IMG/VR virus record: IMGVR_UViG_3300044802_000010
Coordinates: 1 to 31,924 of that record
Source of the DNA: a virus
DNA: 31,924 nt
Strand: one strand, 5' to 3'
How positions within the stretch are numbered: position 1 is the stretch's first letter; each line of letters starts with the position of its first letter. Under the pieces are notes generated by a model. It was not told the origin of the DNA. It did not search any database and saw only the letters and a program-made list of their open reading frames with translations. Shown here in pieces: positions 5,486-12,502 of this stretch. A program made the translations under genes and the position numbers.

Positions 5486-7877
5486 AGTATTCGGACCACC
5501 GGGGTGCGGAAAGACAACTACGCTAACGAAGTATGTCAAGCAAGGTGCCGAGAAGTACGGTGCGGACAAACTCATGGTAGCCTCCTTCACTCGCACCGCC
5601 GCGCAAGAGATAGCGGGGCGTGATCTGGGAATACCTGAGAGCAAGGTGGCCACGCTTCACGCTCATTGCTTCAGGGCCATAGGGACTCCGAAGATAGCTG
5701 AGGATTCTAAGAACCTGAAGTTGTGGAATGAGAAACACCCCGGCAAGAGGATAACAGGGGGAGGCGTGAATCTGGACGACCCAGACATGCCATCTCTTGA
5801 TGAGGATGGTGACAGGCTACTCTGCATTGCCAATACGCTGAGGGCAAGGCGCGTGCCCACATCACAGTGGCCAGCGCCAGTGGCCGCCTTCATGGCACAG
5901 TGGTGCGAGTTCAAGAGTGAGAATCACTTCATGGACTTCACCGACCTCATCGAGTATGCGCTGGACAATATCGAGTTCGCTCCAGATATGCCGACTGTGG
6001 GAATATTCGATGAGTATCAAGATTTCACGCCTTTGGAAATTGCCCTGGTAAGGAAGTGGTCTGAGCATATGGAGTATGCCGTTGTTGCTGGAGATGAAGA
6101 TCAACTTCTTTACGGTTTTAAGGGTTGTGATCCAAGGGCATTCCTTGAGCCAGATGTCCCTGCAGAGCAGAAACAGATTCTTCGCCAATCATATAGAGTG
6201 CCACGTGCTGTTCATAGTTATGCGTCCAAAATAACTGGACGCATAAGTTATCGCGAACCCAAAGAATATCGTCCACGTGACGAGGAAGGAGAAGTAAAGT
6301 GCCTCTCGACATCGTATACCAATCCAGACATGGCCGTCCAACTGGCGCAGAAGTTGACCGCGGACGGGGAGACCTGCATGTTCCTGGCATCGTGCGGGTA
6401 CATGCTTCATTCGGTGATGAAGACGTTGAAAGAATCTGGAGTGCCATCCGGAAACAGATACAGGCAGAACAAGAAGCAGTGGAACCCGCTGGATGCAAAA
6501 GCTCGTGACATCATCTTGTCGTTCGCACGCAAGGACAGACTATGGACGTGGAAGGAGCTGACTGATATACTGCCCATCATCTCAGCCGATTACTTGGTAC
6601 AGGGGGCAAAGACACGTATTGATATGGAGACCGTGGAAAATGAAAACGAAGAGCTCAAAGTGTCGGAGTTGCTTGAATACTTCCTCCCACAGACGCTCGA
6701 CGAAATTCTTGGAGAAGCAACAGCTAAGTGGCTACTTGACCACGCTATCGCTTCCCGAAGAGAGTCTCTACGATACGCGGTTGAGGCTTTTACGAATGGA
6801 GGTAGCGATGCGTTGCTTAAAGCGCCACGCTGCACGGTTGGCACAATACATTGCTCTCCGGGAGACGAACTCGTCCTTACGAAAAATAGAGGAGAAGTCA
6901 AGATTGAAGAACTCGATCCAGAAGAAGACAGATTGGTGAGTTATGACAGGAAGTGCAATAGGATTGTTGGAGGGCATGACAGATATAATTCCGATGGTTA
7001 CAAATTCATACGAGAGAAAAATCGCTACTCCGGTGACATGATAACAATAAGGACTGACTCGACTTCCACGAGAGTTACACCGACGCATTTTCTTGAGGTT
7101 AAATTTTCAGAAAACTTCTTTGAAAAATATATTGTATATCTTATGAGAAGGAAGGACTGGTGGAGGGTAGGAATTTGTGTGTCTGGACATAGGCCATATA
7201 AGAGCGGAGGCATTACTGGAAGAATGGCCTCAGAGAAAGCAGATGACGGATGGATATTGAAAGTTTGCGAAACGAGAGAAGAGGCGATTGAACAGGAAGC
7301 CATTATTCAGGGAAGATATGGAATCACTGGGCTCACTTTCGAGGCATCTAAAAATAGGTCGCTTTCAACGGATTCTTTACATAGGGTTCATGATACGATA
7401 CGTGTGGAATCCAATAAGCGAATTATAAAGCTCATGTATGATTTTGGAATAATGATAGACCAACCACTATGCTCTAGGCATACCAAGAGGTCAAACAAGA
7501 GAGGGATGTTCTTGACGTGGGCATCAAATTTTATAAGTGGATATATGGAAATCCCGACATTCGATAAGTCAGGAAGACCGATAATGAAAATCGCGAAGTC
7601 AGAAAGAAAGAATTTCATGGGATTCGTATACAGTCTTGATGTCGAAAGGCATCATCATTATGTGAGCGGAGGAGCCGTTGTTCATAATTCAGTTAAAGGA
7701 GGGGAGGCAGACAACGTCTTCCTCTTCCCAGACATCTCGCAAAAAGCGTCGGCGCAGTGGGTAGGGAAGCGTGAGGAGAAGGACACACTATACCGACAGT
7801 TCTATGTGGGTGCCACTCGTGCGAGGAAACGCCTATTCTTGTGTATGCCAGCAACCAAGATGTTTTTTGAGGTGTGA
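5472..7877 (+). CDS. UvrD/PcrA-like SF1 DNA helicase with intein
   Basis: 801 residues including a 279-residue intein; the spliced protein would be 522. The start ATG follows GGAGGAGGTG. Motif I is GPPGCGKTT (residues 8-16), Ia is VASFTRTAAQEI, II is DEYQD (180-184), III is GDEDQLLYGFKG (from 207) and IV is LRQSYRVP. Motif V is TIH|SVKGGEAD, broken by the intein, and VI is FYVGATRARKRLFL. This is the UvrD/Rep/PcrA layout: a 3'-5' ssDNA translocase and helicase acting in phage replication or recombination. It lies between the primase and a nuclease gene. Without splicing, motifs V and VI are separated from the rest, so activity should depend on intein excision. Confidence 0.92.
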   Translation: MKEIRVFGPPGCGKTTTLTKYVKQGAEKYGADKLMVASFTRTAAQEIAGRDLGIPESKVATLHAHCFRAIGTPKIAEDSKNLKLWNEKHPGKRITGGGVNLDDPDMPSLDEDGDRLLCIANTLRARRVPTSQWPAPVAAFMAQWCEFKSENHFMDFTDLIEYALDNIEFAPDMPTVGIFDEYQDFTPLEIALVRKWSEHMEYAVVAGDEDQLLYGFKGCDPRAFLEPDVPAEQKQILRQSYRVPRAVHSYASKITGRISYREPKEYRPRDEEGEVKCLSTSYTNPDMAVQLAQKLTADGETCMFLASCGYMLHSVMKTLKESGVPSGNRYRQNKKQWNPLDAKARDIILSFARKDRLWTWKELTDILPIISADYLVQGAKTRIDMETVENENEELKVSELLEYFLPQTLDEILGEATAKWLLDHAIASRRESLRYAVEAFTNGGSDALLKAPRCTVGTIHCSPGDELVLTKNRGEVKIEELDPEEDRLVSYDRKCNRIVGGHDRYNSDGYKFIREKNRYSGDMITIRTDSTSTRVTPTHFLEVKFSENFFEKYIVYLMRRKDWWRVGICVSGHRPYKSGGITGRMASEKADDGWILKVCETREEAIEQEAIIQGRYGITGLTFEASKNRSLSTDSLHRVHDTIRVESNKRIIKLMYDFGIMIDQPLCSRHTKRSNKRGMFLTWASNFISGYMEIPTFDKSGRPIMKIAKSERKNFMGFVYSLDVERHHHYVSGGAVVHNSVKGGEADNVFLFPDISQKASAQWVGKREEKDTLYRQFYVGATRARKRLFLCMPATKMFFEV
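6852..7688 (+). mobile_element. Intein splitting SF1 helicase motif V
   Basis: A complete 279-residue intein in frame within the helicase. It starts at Cys1 (CSPGDELVLTK, block A) directly after TIH. It has block B around residues 61-83 (RVTPTHF, T..H) and ends with block F/G (FVYSLDVE, then GGAVVHN) before Ser (+1). Removing it rejoins TIH and SVKGGEAD to give a normal SF1 motif V. The middle has no LAGLIDADG or HNH motif. Instead residues ~93-165 (YIVYLMRR, RVG, WILKV, REEAIEQEAII) have an order reminiscent of GIY-YIG-type folds, which I offer only as a resemblance. A 279-aa size leaves room for such an insert. Confidence 0.93.
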
Positions 7878-7878
7878 G

Positions 7879-8175
7879 ATGAAAACATTTCTTGAAGAAG
7901 CATGCGATGGACGAAGTAGAAGTATGCTTACCATCACGGGGGGGGATGTGTCGGGCTCAGTGATAATAATGACAGATGGTATGAATGGCATAAGAGTTCC
8001 GAGAGAAACTGCTATTCGATTCGCGGTGTGGGCTAACAGAGTAACGGGAGAAAACGAGTTCGAACTTCACCGCGCACTTAGGCAGGTGCATTTCAGCGCG
8101 CGCGACTACGAGAGACTCTTGGAAGCACATATTCTGATGGGGAATCAATGCTTTAGTTATTCGGAGGAATTATGA
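7879..8175 (+). CDS. Hypothetical protein, 98 aa
   Basis: Start ATG at 7879 just after the helicase stop, with GAGGTGTGAG as ribosome-binding site. The in-frame extension upstream overlaps the helicase and is not needed. The product starts MKTFLEEACDGRSR and contains MLTITGGDVSGSVIIM, an alternating hydrophobic beta-like stretch, then a helical C-terminus (ARDYERLLEAHILMG). No known family is recognised. An eight-G run at 7938-7945 lies within the coding region and could be a slippage site. Its place between helicase and nuclease suggests a replication accessory role. Confidence 0.65.
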   Translation: MKTFLEEACDGRSRSMLTITGGDVSGSVIIMTDGMNGIRVPRETAIRFAVWANRVTGENEFELHRALRQVHFSARDYERLLEAHILMGNQCFSYSEEL

Positions 8176-8203
8176 GAACATTCCATATCGAGGGTAATCG
8201 AAA

Positions 8204-8488
8204 ATGTTAGAGAAACAAATACAGAAGAAGATTCTGGACTACCTCAACGCGAGGGGGAAGGCCATCAAAATAATGGAGGCGAACGAAGTGGGGACACCGG
8301 ACATCATATCCGTTGTGGATGGGATACCGTACATCCTTGAAGTAAAACAACCATCCAAATCGGCAACGCCGATTCAGTTGTATCAACTCCAAGAGTGGAG
8401 CAAGACGGGTGCTCATGTCAGGGTAGTGACCAGTGTAGCAGATGTGGAAACGCTTCTTCACGCAACCTTACAAGGAGGTAGACTGTGA
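8204..8488 (+). CDS. VRR-NUC-type nuclease (PD-(D/E)XK fold)
   Basis: A 94-residue protein matching the compact VRR-NUC pattern. It has EKQIQKKILDYLNARG at the N-terminus, then GTPDIISV (catalytic Asp of the PD motif), YILEVKQP (the E-x-K catalytic pair) and PIQLYQLQEWSKTGA at the end. Phage members are thought to act as structure-specific nucleases or Holliday-junction resolvases. The length is normal for stand-alone viral VRR-NUC proteins. GAGGGTAATCGAAA precedes the ATG. The stop overlaps the next gene's GTG start (GTGA). Function as replication-intermediate resolvase is inferred from family and context. Confidence 0.88.
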   Translation: MLEKQIQKKILDYLNARGKAIKIMEANEVGTPDIISVVDGIPYILEVKQPSKSATPIQLYQLQEWSKTGAHVRVVTSVADVETLLHATLQGGRL

Positions 8489-8778
8489 AATACATGGTGC
8501 GGTACAAGGTTGGAGACAAATGGGTAACTGAGTACGAGCTATTCTCTACGAGACGAAAGGCCAGGATGTTTGCTCAGCACATCTACATGAAGTACAAGTA
8601 CGATGTGGTGCTGTTGGGGGTCACGCCTACGATGCGCGTCAAGGGGCGGTCTATGCTCACGCATTCAGATCGTGAGGGCGAAGTTGCGCAAACGCCTTCC
8701 GAGCAATGTAATCATTCGCCTGCTCGTGATTCTGAAACTGACGGCCATCCAGCTGTCCCGTCCGGTTCAGTTGCTTAA
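8485..8778 (+). CDS. Hypothetical protein, last early gene, 97 aa
   Basis: Begins at GTG in a GTGA overlap with the nuclease gene, after AAGGAGGTAGACT. The first ~50 residues (KYMVRYKVGDKWVTEYELF) look like a small, basic, ordered domain. From about residue 57 the sequence becomes low-complexity and polar (THSDREGEVAQ, SPARDSETDGH), and this tail lies antisense to the last late gene (8657-8851). The tail may therefore be dispensable or read-through coding. No family is recognised. Confidence 0.6.
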   Translation: MKYMVRYKVGDKWVTEYELFSTRRKARMFAQHIYMKYKYDVVLLGVTPTMRVKGRSMLTHSDREGEVAQTPSEQCNHSPARDSETDGHPAVPSGSVA

Positions 8779-8851
8779 TATCGTGGCGGGTCATGTTGAC
8801 CGCCTCGTTAAGTTCCTTCATTTTCTCTCTGTAAGCGCCGAACTTTCCCAT
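8657..8851 (-). CDS. Small hypothetical protein, last late gene, 64 aa
   Basis: Starts at 8851 with AGAGGTGACCG before the ATG, a convincing ribosome-binding site. The product (MGKFGAYREKMKELNEAVN and onward) is hydrophilic and helical, with a Q-rich middle (KQLNRTGQLDGRQFQNHEQ). It contains no membrane segment. Its 3' end overlaps the convergent early gene by 122 nt. Function unknown; it is the terminal gene of the late operon, downstream of putative membrane proteins. Confidence 0.65.
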   Translation of the reverse strand: MGKFGAYREKMKELNEAVNMTRHDIKQLNRTGQLDGRQFQNHEQANDYIARKAFAQLRPHDLNA

Positions 8852-8860
8852 CGGTCACCT

Positions 8861-9115
8861 CTATCTTGTGGATATGAATTTTATAAACTCGGGAAGGTAT
8901 CTAACAAACTCCAACAGTGCAGTCACGAGACCGATTGTGAATGTGAGGTACCTTGCCAACTCTTTTTTTGAGTTGGCTTGAACCTCAAGTTCCTTCGTGT
9001 TCGCATCGACTTGAGTGTGCAAAGCCTTCATCTCCACCTTCGATTCAGACTTGAATTCCTTATAGTCTTCCCATCGAGCCTTGCACTCTCCAATCATTGA
9101 CTCATGCGTGCTCAT
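8861..9115 (-). CDS. Putative holin-like or membrane-anchored coiled-coil protein, 84 aa
   Basis: N-terminal ~45 residues form a charged helical, probably coiled-coil region (ESKVEMKALHTQVDANTKEL). A single hydrophobic helix follows at about residues 53-76 (LTFTIGLVTALLEFVRYLP) and a short basic end. The start overlaps the stop of the gene before it (TAATG), with AAAGGCGG upstream. A small protein with N-terminal coiled coil and C-terminal TM helix at the end of the late operon is compatible with a phage lysis accessory or holin, but no endolysin is visible nearby, so the call is tentative. Confidence 0.7.
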   Translation of the reverse strand: MSTHESMIGECKARWEDYKEFKSESKVEMKALHTQVDANTKELEVQANSKKELARYLTFTIGLVTALLEFVRYLPEFIKFISTR

Positions 9116-9303
9116 TAGTAACCGCCTTTCCTTATTCGCTCTACCTTCAAGATTGCGAGCTTGTCCATATTCGGACAGTTAATCACATCTTCCTGCTTAA
9201 TGTAAAAACGCAATGGGCAGTTCTCCCACTCACCTGTTGTTTCACACTCCAATCTTTTTTTGCAAAAGCAGTTTATCTGCTTCGAGTTGCTTAATGAGTC
9301 CAT
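9115..9303 (-). CDS. Cys-rich small protein, 62 aa
   Basis: Begins inside the preceding membrane-protein gene (62-nt overlap) at an ATG with GAGG eight bases upstream, and ends in a TAATG overlap with the next gene, so it appears translationally linked on its 3' side. The product has five Cys residues (INCFCKKRLEC, ENCPLRF, VINCPN) and a basic C-terminus (RIRKGGY). The pattern could bind zinc or form disulfides. No named family is recognised. Confidence 0.6.
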   Translation of the reverse strand: MDSLSNSKQINCFCKKRLECETTGEWENCPLRFYIKQEDVINCPNMDKLAILKVERIRKGGY

Positions 9304-9769
9304 TGTGATGCCTCATAACGTAGATGCTGACCACGCCTGCCGTGACCAGAGCGATGCCTATCTCAATCCATGTCCGGTACGGAACCAACTTCACTGCCAG
9401 AAGACACAGGGACATCCCTGCGATACATAGCCCGCTCGCTTTCAAGGCCACCATTGAGTGCACATAGAAGAACAGGAAAAGGCATCCAACGCAGACCACT
9501 CCAAAAACGATAGCCGCAATTTTGAAGTCTCTCGAAATCTTGTCGTTCACGGCTTGCTTCAGTTGAACTTTTAGGTCAGCCGTCTTCTTTTCAGATGCCG
9601 CTATCTCACTGCGGAGGTCAGTAATGGACGCGGGCTTTCCATTCTGCATCACCACCTTGGTATTAAGGTCAAAGGATTCGGATGGAATCCTTGGGCTCTT
9701 AAGGTCAAGGCAAGCGAAACAAGAAAAGCAAGCCGCCAGCACAAGGGCCAGCAAAAAGAGCTTCCTCAT
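9242..9769 (-). CDS. Putative lipoprotein with coiled coil and TM helices, 175 aa
   Basis: The N-terminus MRKLFLLALVLAAC is a lipoprotein-type signal with lipobox LAAC (Cys14); a second Cys-containing stretch (FSCFAC) follows at once. Residues ~55-85 form a Lys/Glu-rich coiled coil (EIAASEKKTADLKVQLKQA). Then come three hydrophobic helices (about 87-105, 110-128 and 136-152) and a final charged helix (IKQLEADKLLLQKK). It starts in an ATGA overlap after GGAGGAGACTT. It should sit in the host membrane. Position suggests lysis or envelope interaction, but it does not match Rz/Rz1 or unimolecular spanins clearly. Confidence 0.7.
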   Translation of the reverse strand: MRKLFLLALVLAACFSCFACLDLKSPRIPSESFDLNTKVVMQNGKPASITDLRSEIAASEKKTADLKVQLKQAVNDKISRDFKIAAIVFGVVCVGCLFLFFYVHSMVALKASGLCIAGMSLCLLAVKLVPYRTWIEIGIALVTAGVVSIYVMRHHNGLIKQLEADKLLLQKKIGV

Positions 9770-9960
9770 AAGTCTCCTCCAACGATATAAGATGCGTCCG
9801 TTTGAGTTGCGCTCCTGACGACAGGTTGGATGATGCTATTCGATACTGGCACAATAGGGGAGGGCGGACGCGGAGTCGCTCCCCCGGCTCCCCCCCCGAC
9901 CTCAGGGGATAGGCCAGCAAGGCCCATGAGAGTAAGCATTCGTCTCCATACCGTAAGCAT
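9766..9960 (-). CDS. Small Gly/Pro-rich protein, 64 aa
   Basis: Starts at 9960 with GGAGTGACTA before the ATG, ten bases after the stop of the previous gene, and ends in an ATGA overlap with the next gene. The product starts MLTVWRRMLTLMGLAGLSP, a short amphipathic or weakly hydrophobic helix, followed by a Gly/Pro-rich linker (GGGAGGATPRPPSP). No family is recognised. Spacing and coupling argue that it is a real gene. Confidence 0.55.
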   Translation of the reverse strand: MLTVWRRMLTLMGLAGLSPEVGGGAGGATPRPPSPIVPVSNSIIQPVVRSATQTDASYIVGGDL

Positions 9961-9970
9961 TAGTCACTCC

Positions 9971-10816
9971 TTACGCGTTGAAGTGGATGGTGAACGGGGT
10001 CGGGTCGCATCCGGTCGCGGTAGCAACTCCAGCGACATCGTTGTAGTTCGTCTCAGTCTGCGTGAGAAGTAACCGGTAGACGCCGATTCCGACTCCGGAC
10101 TTCGTGATTTCAACAGGGCTATTCGTTGCCGGGGCCGTAGTATTAGCGTCCTTAGCCAGGTCAACTGTGACCGTCTTTCCGATGGCTGGAGAATCCGTCC
10201 CGGTAAGGAACATCGGGATGTTGATATACGTTCCAGTCACGTTCTTCTTGAAGCCTTGCGGGTTTCCAACGGCCGTCTTCATGGCCGCAAGGGCCGTGGC
10301 GTTTGGAGCGTCAACCAGGTCAACCTTGGTTCCAGGGATTGACAACGTAACAGCATGGATGTCCGTAACGATGGAGGTAGTCAGAGGAGTACCCAGAGTA
10401 AGCCCGATGGCATTCACGCCTGAGAAGATGTCTCCAGCGGTCTGAGTTGTTCCGGCGACCTGCACCATATCCGAAGCGTTGATTTCAAATTTAGTTCCGT
10501 TCCAGTACCCCCTGTACGTTCCCATCATGCGGGTAGCGCGGTCGCCAATGTCAGGCGTGGTGGCGGAGCACTTGTAAACGTTGACTCGGTAGAAGCCGAC
10601 AGTCGTGAGGGTGGCAGGCCAGGAGCCGACGTAGAAGTAGGATGCCGACGGCGTCTCCGTCATACTGATGGCGTAGTTCGCCCAGTTCGCCACGGTCAAC
10701 GCCTCAAACCCAGGCGTGCCAGCAGTGCTCCACATCTGGCGGTCGGTCACGCGTTGAATCGTGAAGTACTTGGTAGAGCCAGTCGAGACTCCATCCCATA
10801 CAATTTCGTTTGCCAT
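9971..10816 (-). CDS. Putative virion surface/fibre protein, 281 aa
   Basis: I chose the ATG at 10816 (MANEIVWDG) because AAGGAGAAGTTAAG precedes it; an upstream ATG at 10837 overlaps the preceding gene. The protein is Thr/Ala/Gly-rich and beta-sheet-like throughout, with repeated short strands (YFTIQRVTDRQMW, SYFYVGSWPATLTTVGFYRVNVY). There is no signal peptide. The N-terminal pattern resembles small beta-sandwich proteins encoded among phage tail-fibre genes. It follows a beta-helix protein. Role as a surface or receptor-binding accessory is inferred from composition and context. Confidence 0.7.
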   Translation of the reverse strand: MANEIVWDGVSTGSTKYFTIQRVTDRQMWSTAGTPGFEALTVANWANYAISMTETPSASYFYVGSWPATLTTVGFYRVNVYKCSATTPDIGDRATRMMGTYRGYWNGTKFEINASDMVQVAGTTQTAGDIFSGVNAIGLTLGTPLTTSIVTDIHAVTLSIPGTKVDLVDAPNATALAAMKTAVGNPQGFKKNVTGTYINIPMFLTGTDSPAIGKTVTVDLAKDANTTAPATNSPVEITKSGVGIGVYRLLLTQTETNYNDVAGVATATGCDPTPFTIHFNA

Positions 10817-10817
10817 C

Positions 10818-12266
10818 TTAACTTCTCCTTGCGGCAAGGCCGCCTAAAAATGGAGTAATCGCCGTGGACTCTTCCACCCTCTGAATACCAATATCTGTAT
10901 TGTTCGACATGAGGCCAACGCCAACGCCTTTCAATCCTACGCCGCCAGTCCAATCGAACGCCGCCACGTTTTTGTACTCCGGGTTGATGCTCAGGTCGCC
11001 CGGCTTCGCCGTGAAGCCGTCGTAATTCCCGCTGGTGTTTCCGTAAACGTTGTTGTTTCCCCATTGGGTGATATACGCATCGCATGCCTTGGCGTTCGAA
11101 TGGCCTGTGATTCCATACGTCGCGTTGTTTGTGATGGAACAATTCAAAATCTTCACGTCGATGTCGGATGCGCCAAGCGCCGTATACAGCCAGACGCCGG
11201 GGCCGTTGCGCGTGTTATTCACAACGCAATTTATCACTTCCATCATCTGGCCGGGGGAGAACACCGAATTACAAGCGACGCGGAATCCATATCCGTTGCA
11301 ATTCTCGGCGACGCAATTCCTCGCACTCGCCCGAACCGCCGTCCCAGAGTATGACAGAGAGAATCCGCCCTCGTTGTAATCCTTGACGAAGCAGGATTCG
11401 ATATTCCCTCCGGCGGCGCAGTCAAATCCCCACGTTCCATTCGCGCCAGCGCTGACCGAGCCGGAGTTCTTCACACCGCATTTCTTGTACGAGACGCCAT
11501 ACACGAAAATCCCGTAGTACGTCCCGGCATATCCTCTCGTATCCACAATCACGTTCTCGCAACTGATGTAGGTCAGGGCGTCGGCGCCGGGCGACGAGGC
11601 GGTGTTTGTAGTCAGGAAAAGACGGCTATTCTTGAGAAGGATGTTTCCGCTTCCACTGCTGCCATTGTAACCAACATTGAACACCATGCCGTGATTGCCA
11701 ATCTTCCATCCGAAGTTTCCATTAATTCCTTCGATGGTGATGGTTCCATATCCAGAGATGCCAGATGGCCCAGGAATAGTCCAATACCCGGCGGAGAAAT
11801 CGAAGAGAACTTGCGCGTATGTCGGCTCTGTCAAACCACCGCCATCAATGTAGATGTGGTTGCCAGCGATAACGGGCGTTGCCAGCAACGGCGCGGGAAG
11901 ACCACTTCCGGCCGACGCGAAGTTTCTCCAATCTGCCCACGCGCCACCGACGCGACCAGACACGCCTGAGAAAGTTCCCCACGCGGCATCGCACGTCAGA
12001 TTATTGTCATCGACAACTGCGGTGATTCGTCGGTATCCTTGGCCCGATAACCGAACTGTATTTCCAGCCAGCCCGGTTATGGCAGAAAATCCGCCGGTCG
12101 CAGAGTGCAAATTCGTTGTTCCGGACGCATCGAAATCCGTCAACGAGAGAATCGCGGACGCCGCGTTCGCATAGTTCGTGCCGCCGTAGGCCGGGTCGAA
12201 TCCGCCACCGTTCAGCTCATTTCCGGCCGCAAAGACATACCAATTTTGGGTAGGATTGAAGGCCAT
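10818..12266 (-). CDS. Right-handed beta-helix (tailspike-like) protein
   Basis: 482 residues dominated by short repeated turns with N/C/V ladders (NCVAENCNGYGFRV, VINCVVNNTRNGPGVWL, ILNCSITNNATYGITG). This is the signature of parallel beta-helices such as pectate-lyase-like and phage tailspike depolymerases. The N-terminus (MAFNPTQNWYVFAAGNELNGG) lacks a recognisable P22-like head-binding domain. Catalytic acids cannot be placed by eye. GGAGTG before the ATG supports the start; the upstream stop is four bases away. It likely contacts or degrades host surface glycans. Confidence 0.8.
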   Translation of the reverse strand: MAFNPTQNWYVFAAGNELNGGGFDPAYGGTNYANAASAILSLTDFDASGTTNLHSATGGFSAITGLAGNTVRLSGQGYRRITAVVDDNNLTCDAAWGTFSGVSGRVGGAWADWRNFASAGSGLPAPLLATPVIAGNHIYIDGGGLTEPTYAQVLFDFSAGYWTIPGPSGISGYGTITIEGINGNFGWKIGNHGMVFNVGYNGSSGSGNILLKNSRLFLTTNTASSPGADALTYISCENVIVDTRGYAGTYYGIFVYGVSYKKCGVKNSGSVSAGANGTWGFDCAAGGNIESCFVKDYNEGGFSLSYSGTAVRASARNCVAENCNGYGFRVACNSVFSPGQMMEVINCVVNNTRNGPGVWLYTALGASDIDVKILNCSITNNATYGITGHSNAKACDAYITQWGNNNVYGNTSGNYDGFTAKPGDLSINPEYKNVAAFDWTGGVGLKGVGVGLMSNNTDIGIQRVEESTAITPFLGGLAARRS

Positions 12267-12269
12267 TGG

Positions 12270-12500
12270 TTACACTCCTTTGTAGAACTTCTTCGGATTC
12301 GGGATTTGTTTCGTTGGGTCGAGCGGGTCAGGCACGGTGTCGGACAGCGTGGCATTCTGCACCACGAAAGGAGCATCCACCCAGAAGCTCGTATGCACGG
12401 TTCCGTAGTAGACGCCGTTCGGGATGTTCCGGGTTCCATCGAAAGCAAGAACCTCTCCGGCCGGTACATCGCCTTGCGCTTGGAAAGTTGAGTAGGTCAT
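12270..12500 (-). CDS. Small structural protein, 76 aa
   Basis: Starts at 12500 after GGAGATAACG and lies between the large internal protein and the beta-helix gene with only a few bases on each side. The product (MTYSTFQAQGDVPAGEVLA) is beta-rich with Pro/Asp turns and a basic tail (PTKQIPNPKKFYKGV). No family is recognised. By position it could be an adaptor or chaperone for the following beta-helix protein. Confidence 0.65.
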   Translation of the reverse strand: MTYSTFQAQGDVPAGEVLAFDGTRNIPNGVYYGTVHTSFWVDAPFVVQNATLSDTVPDPLDPTKQIPNPKKFYKGV

Positions 12501-12502
12501 CG

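Noticed and set aside
9242-9769. Spanin (Rz/Rz1 or u-spanin) identity for the lipobox protein
   Set aside because: It has a lipobox, but multiple TM helices and no periplasmic domain pattern typical of spanins.
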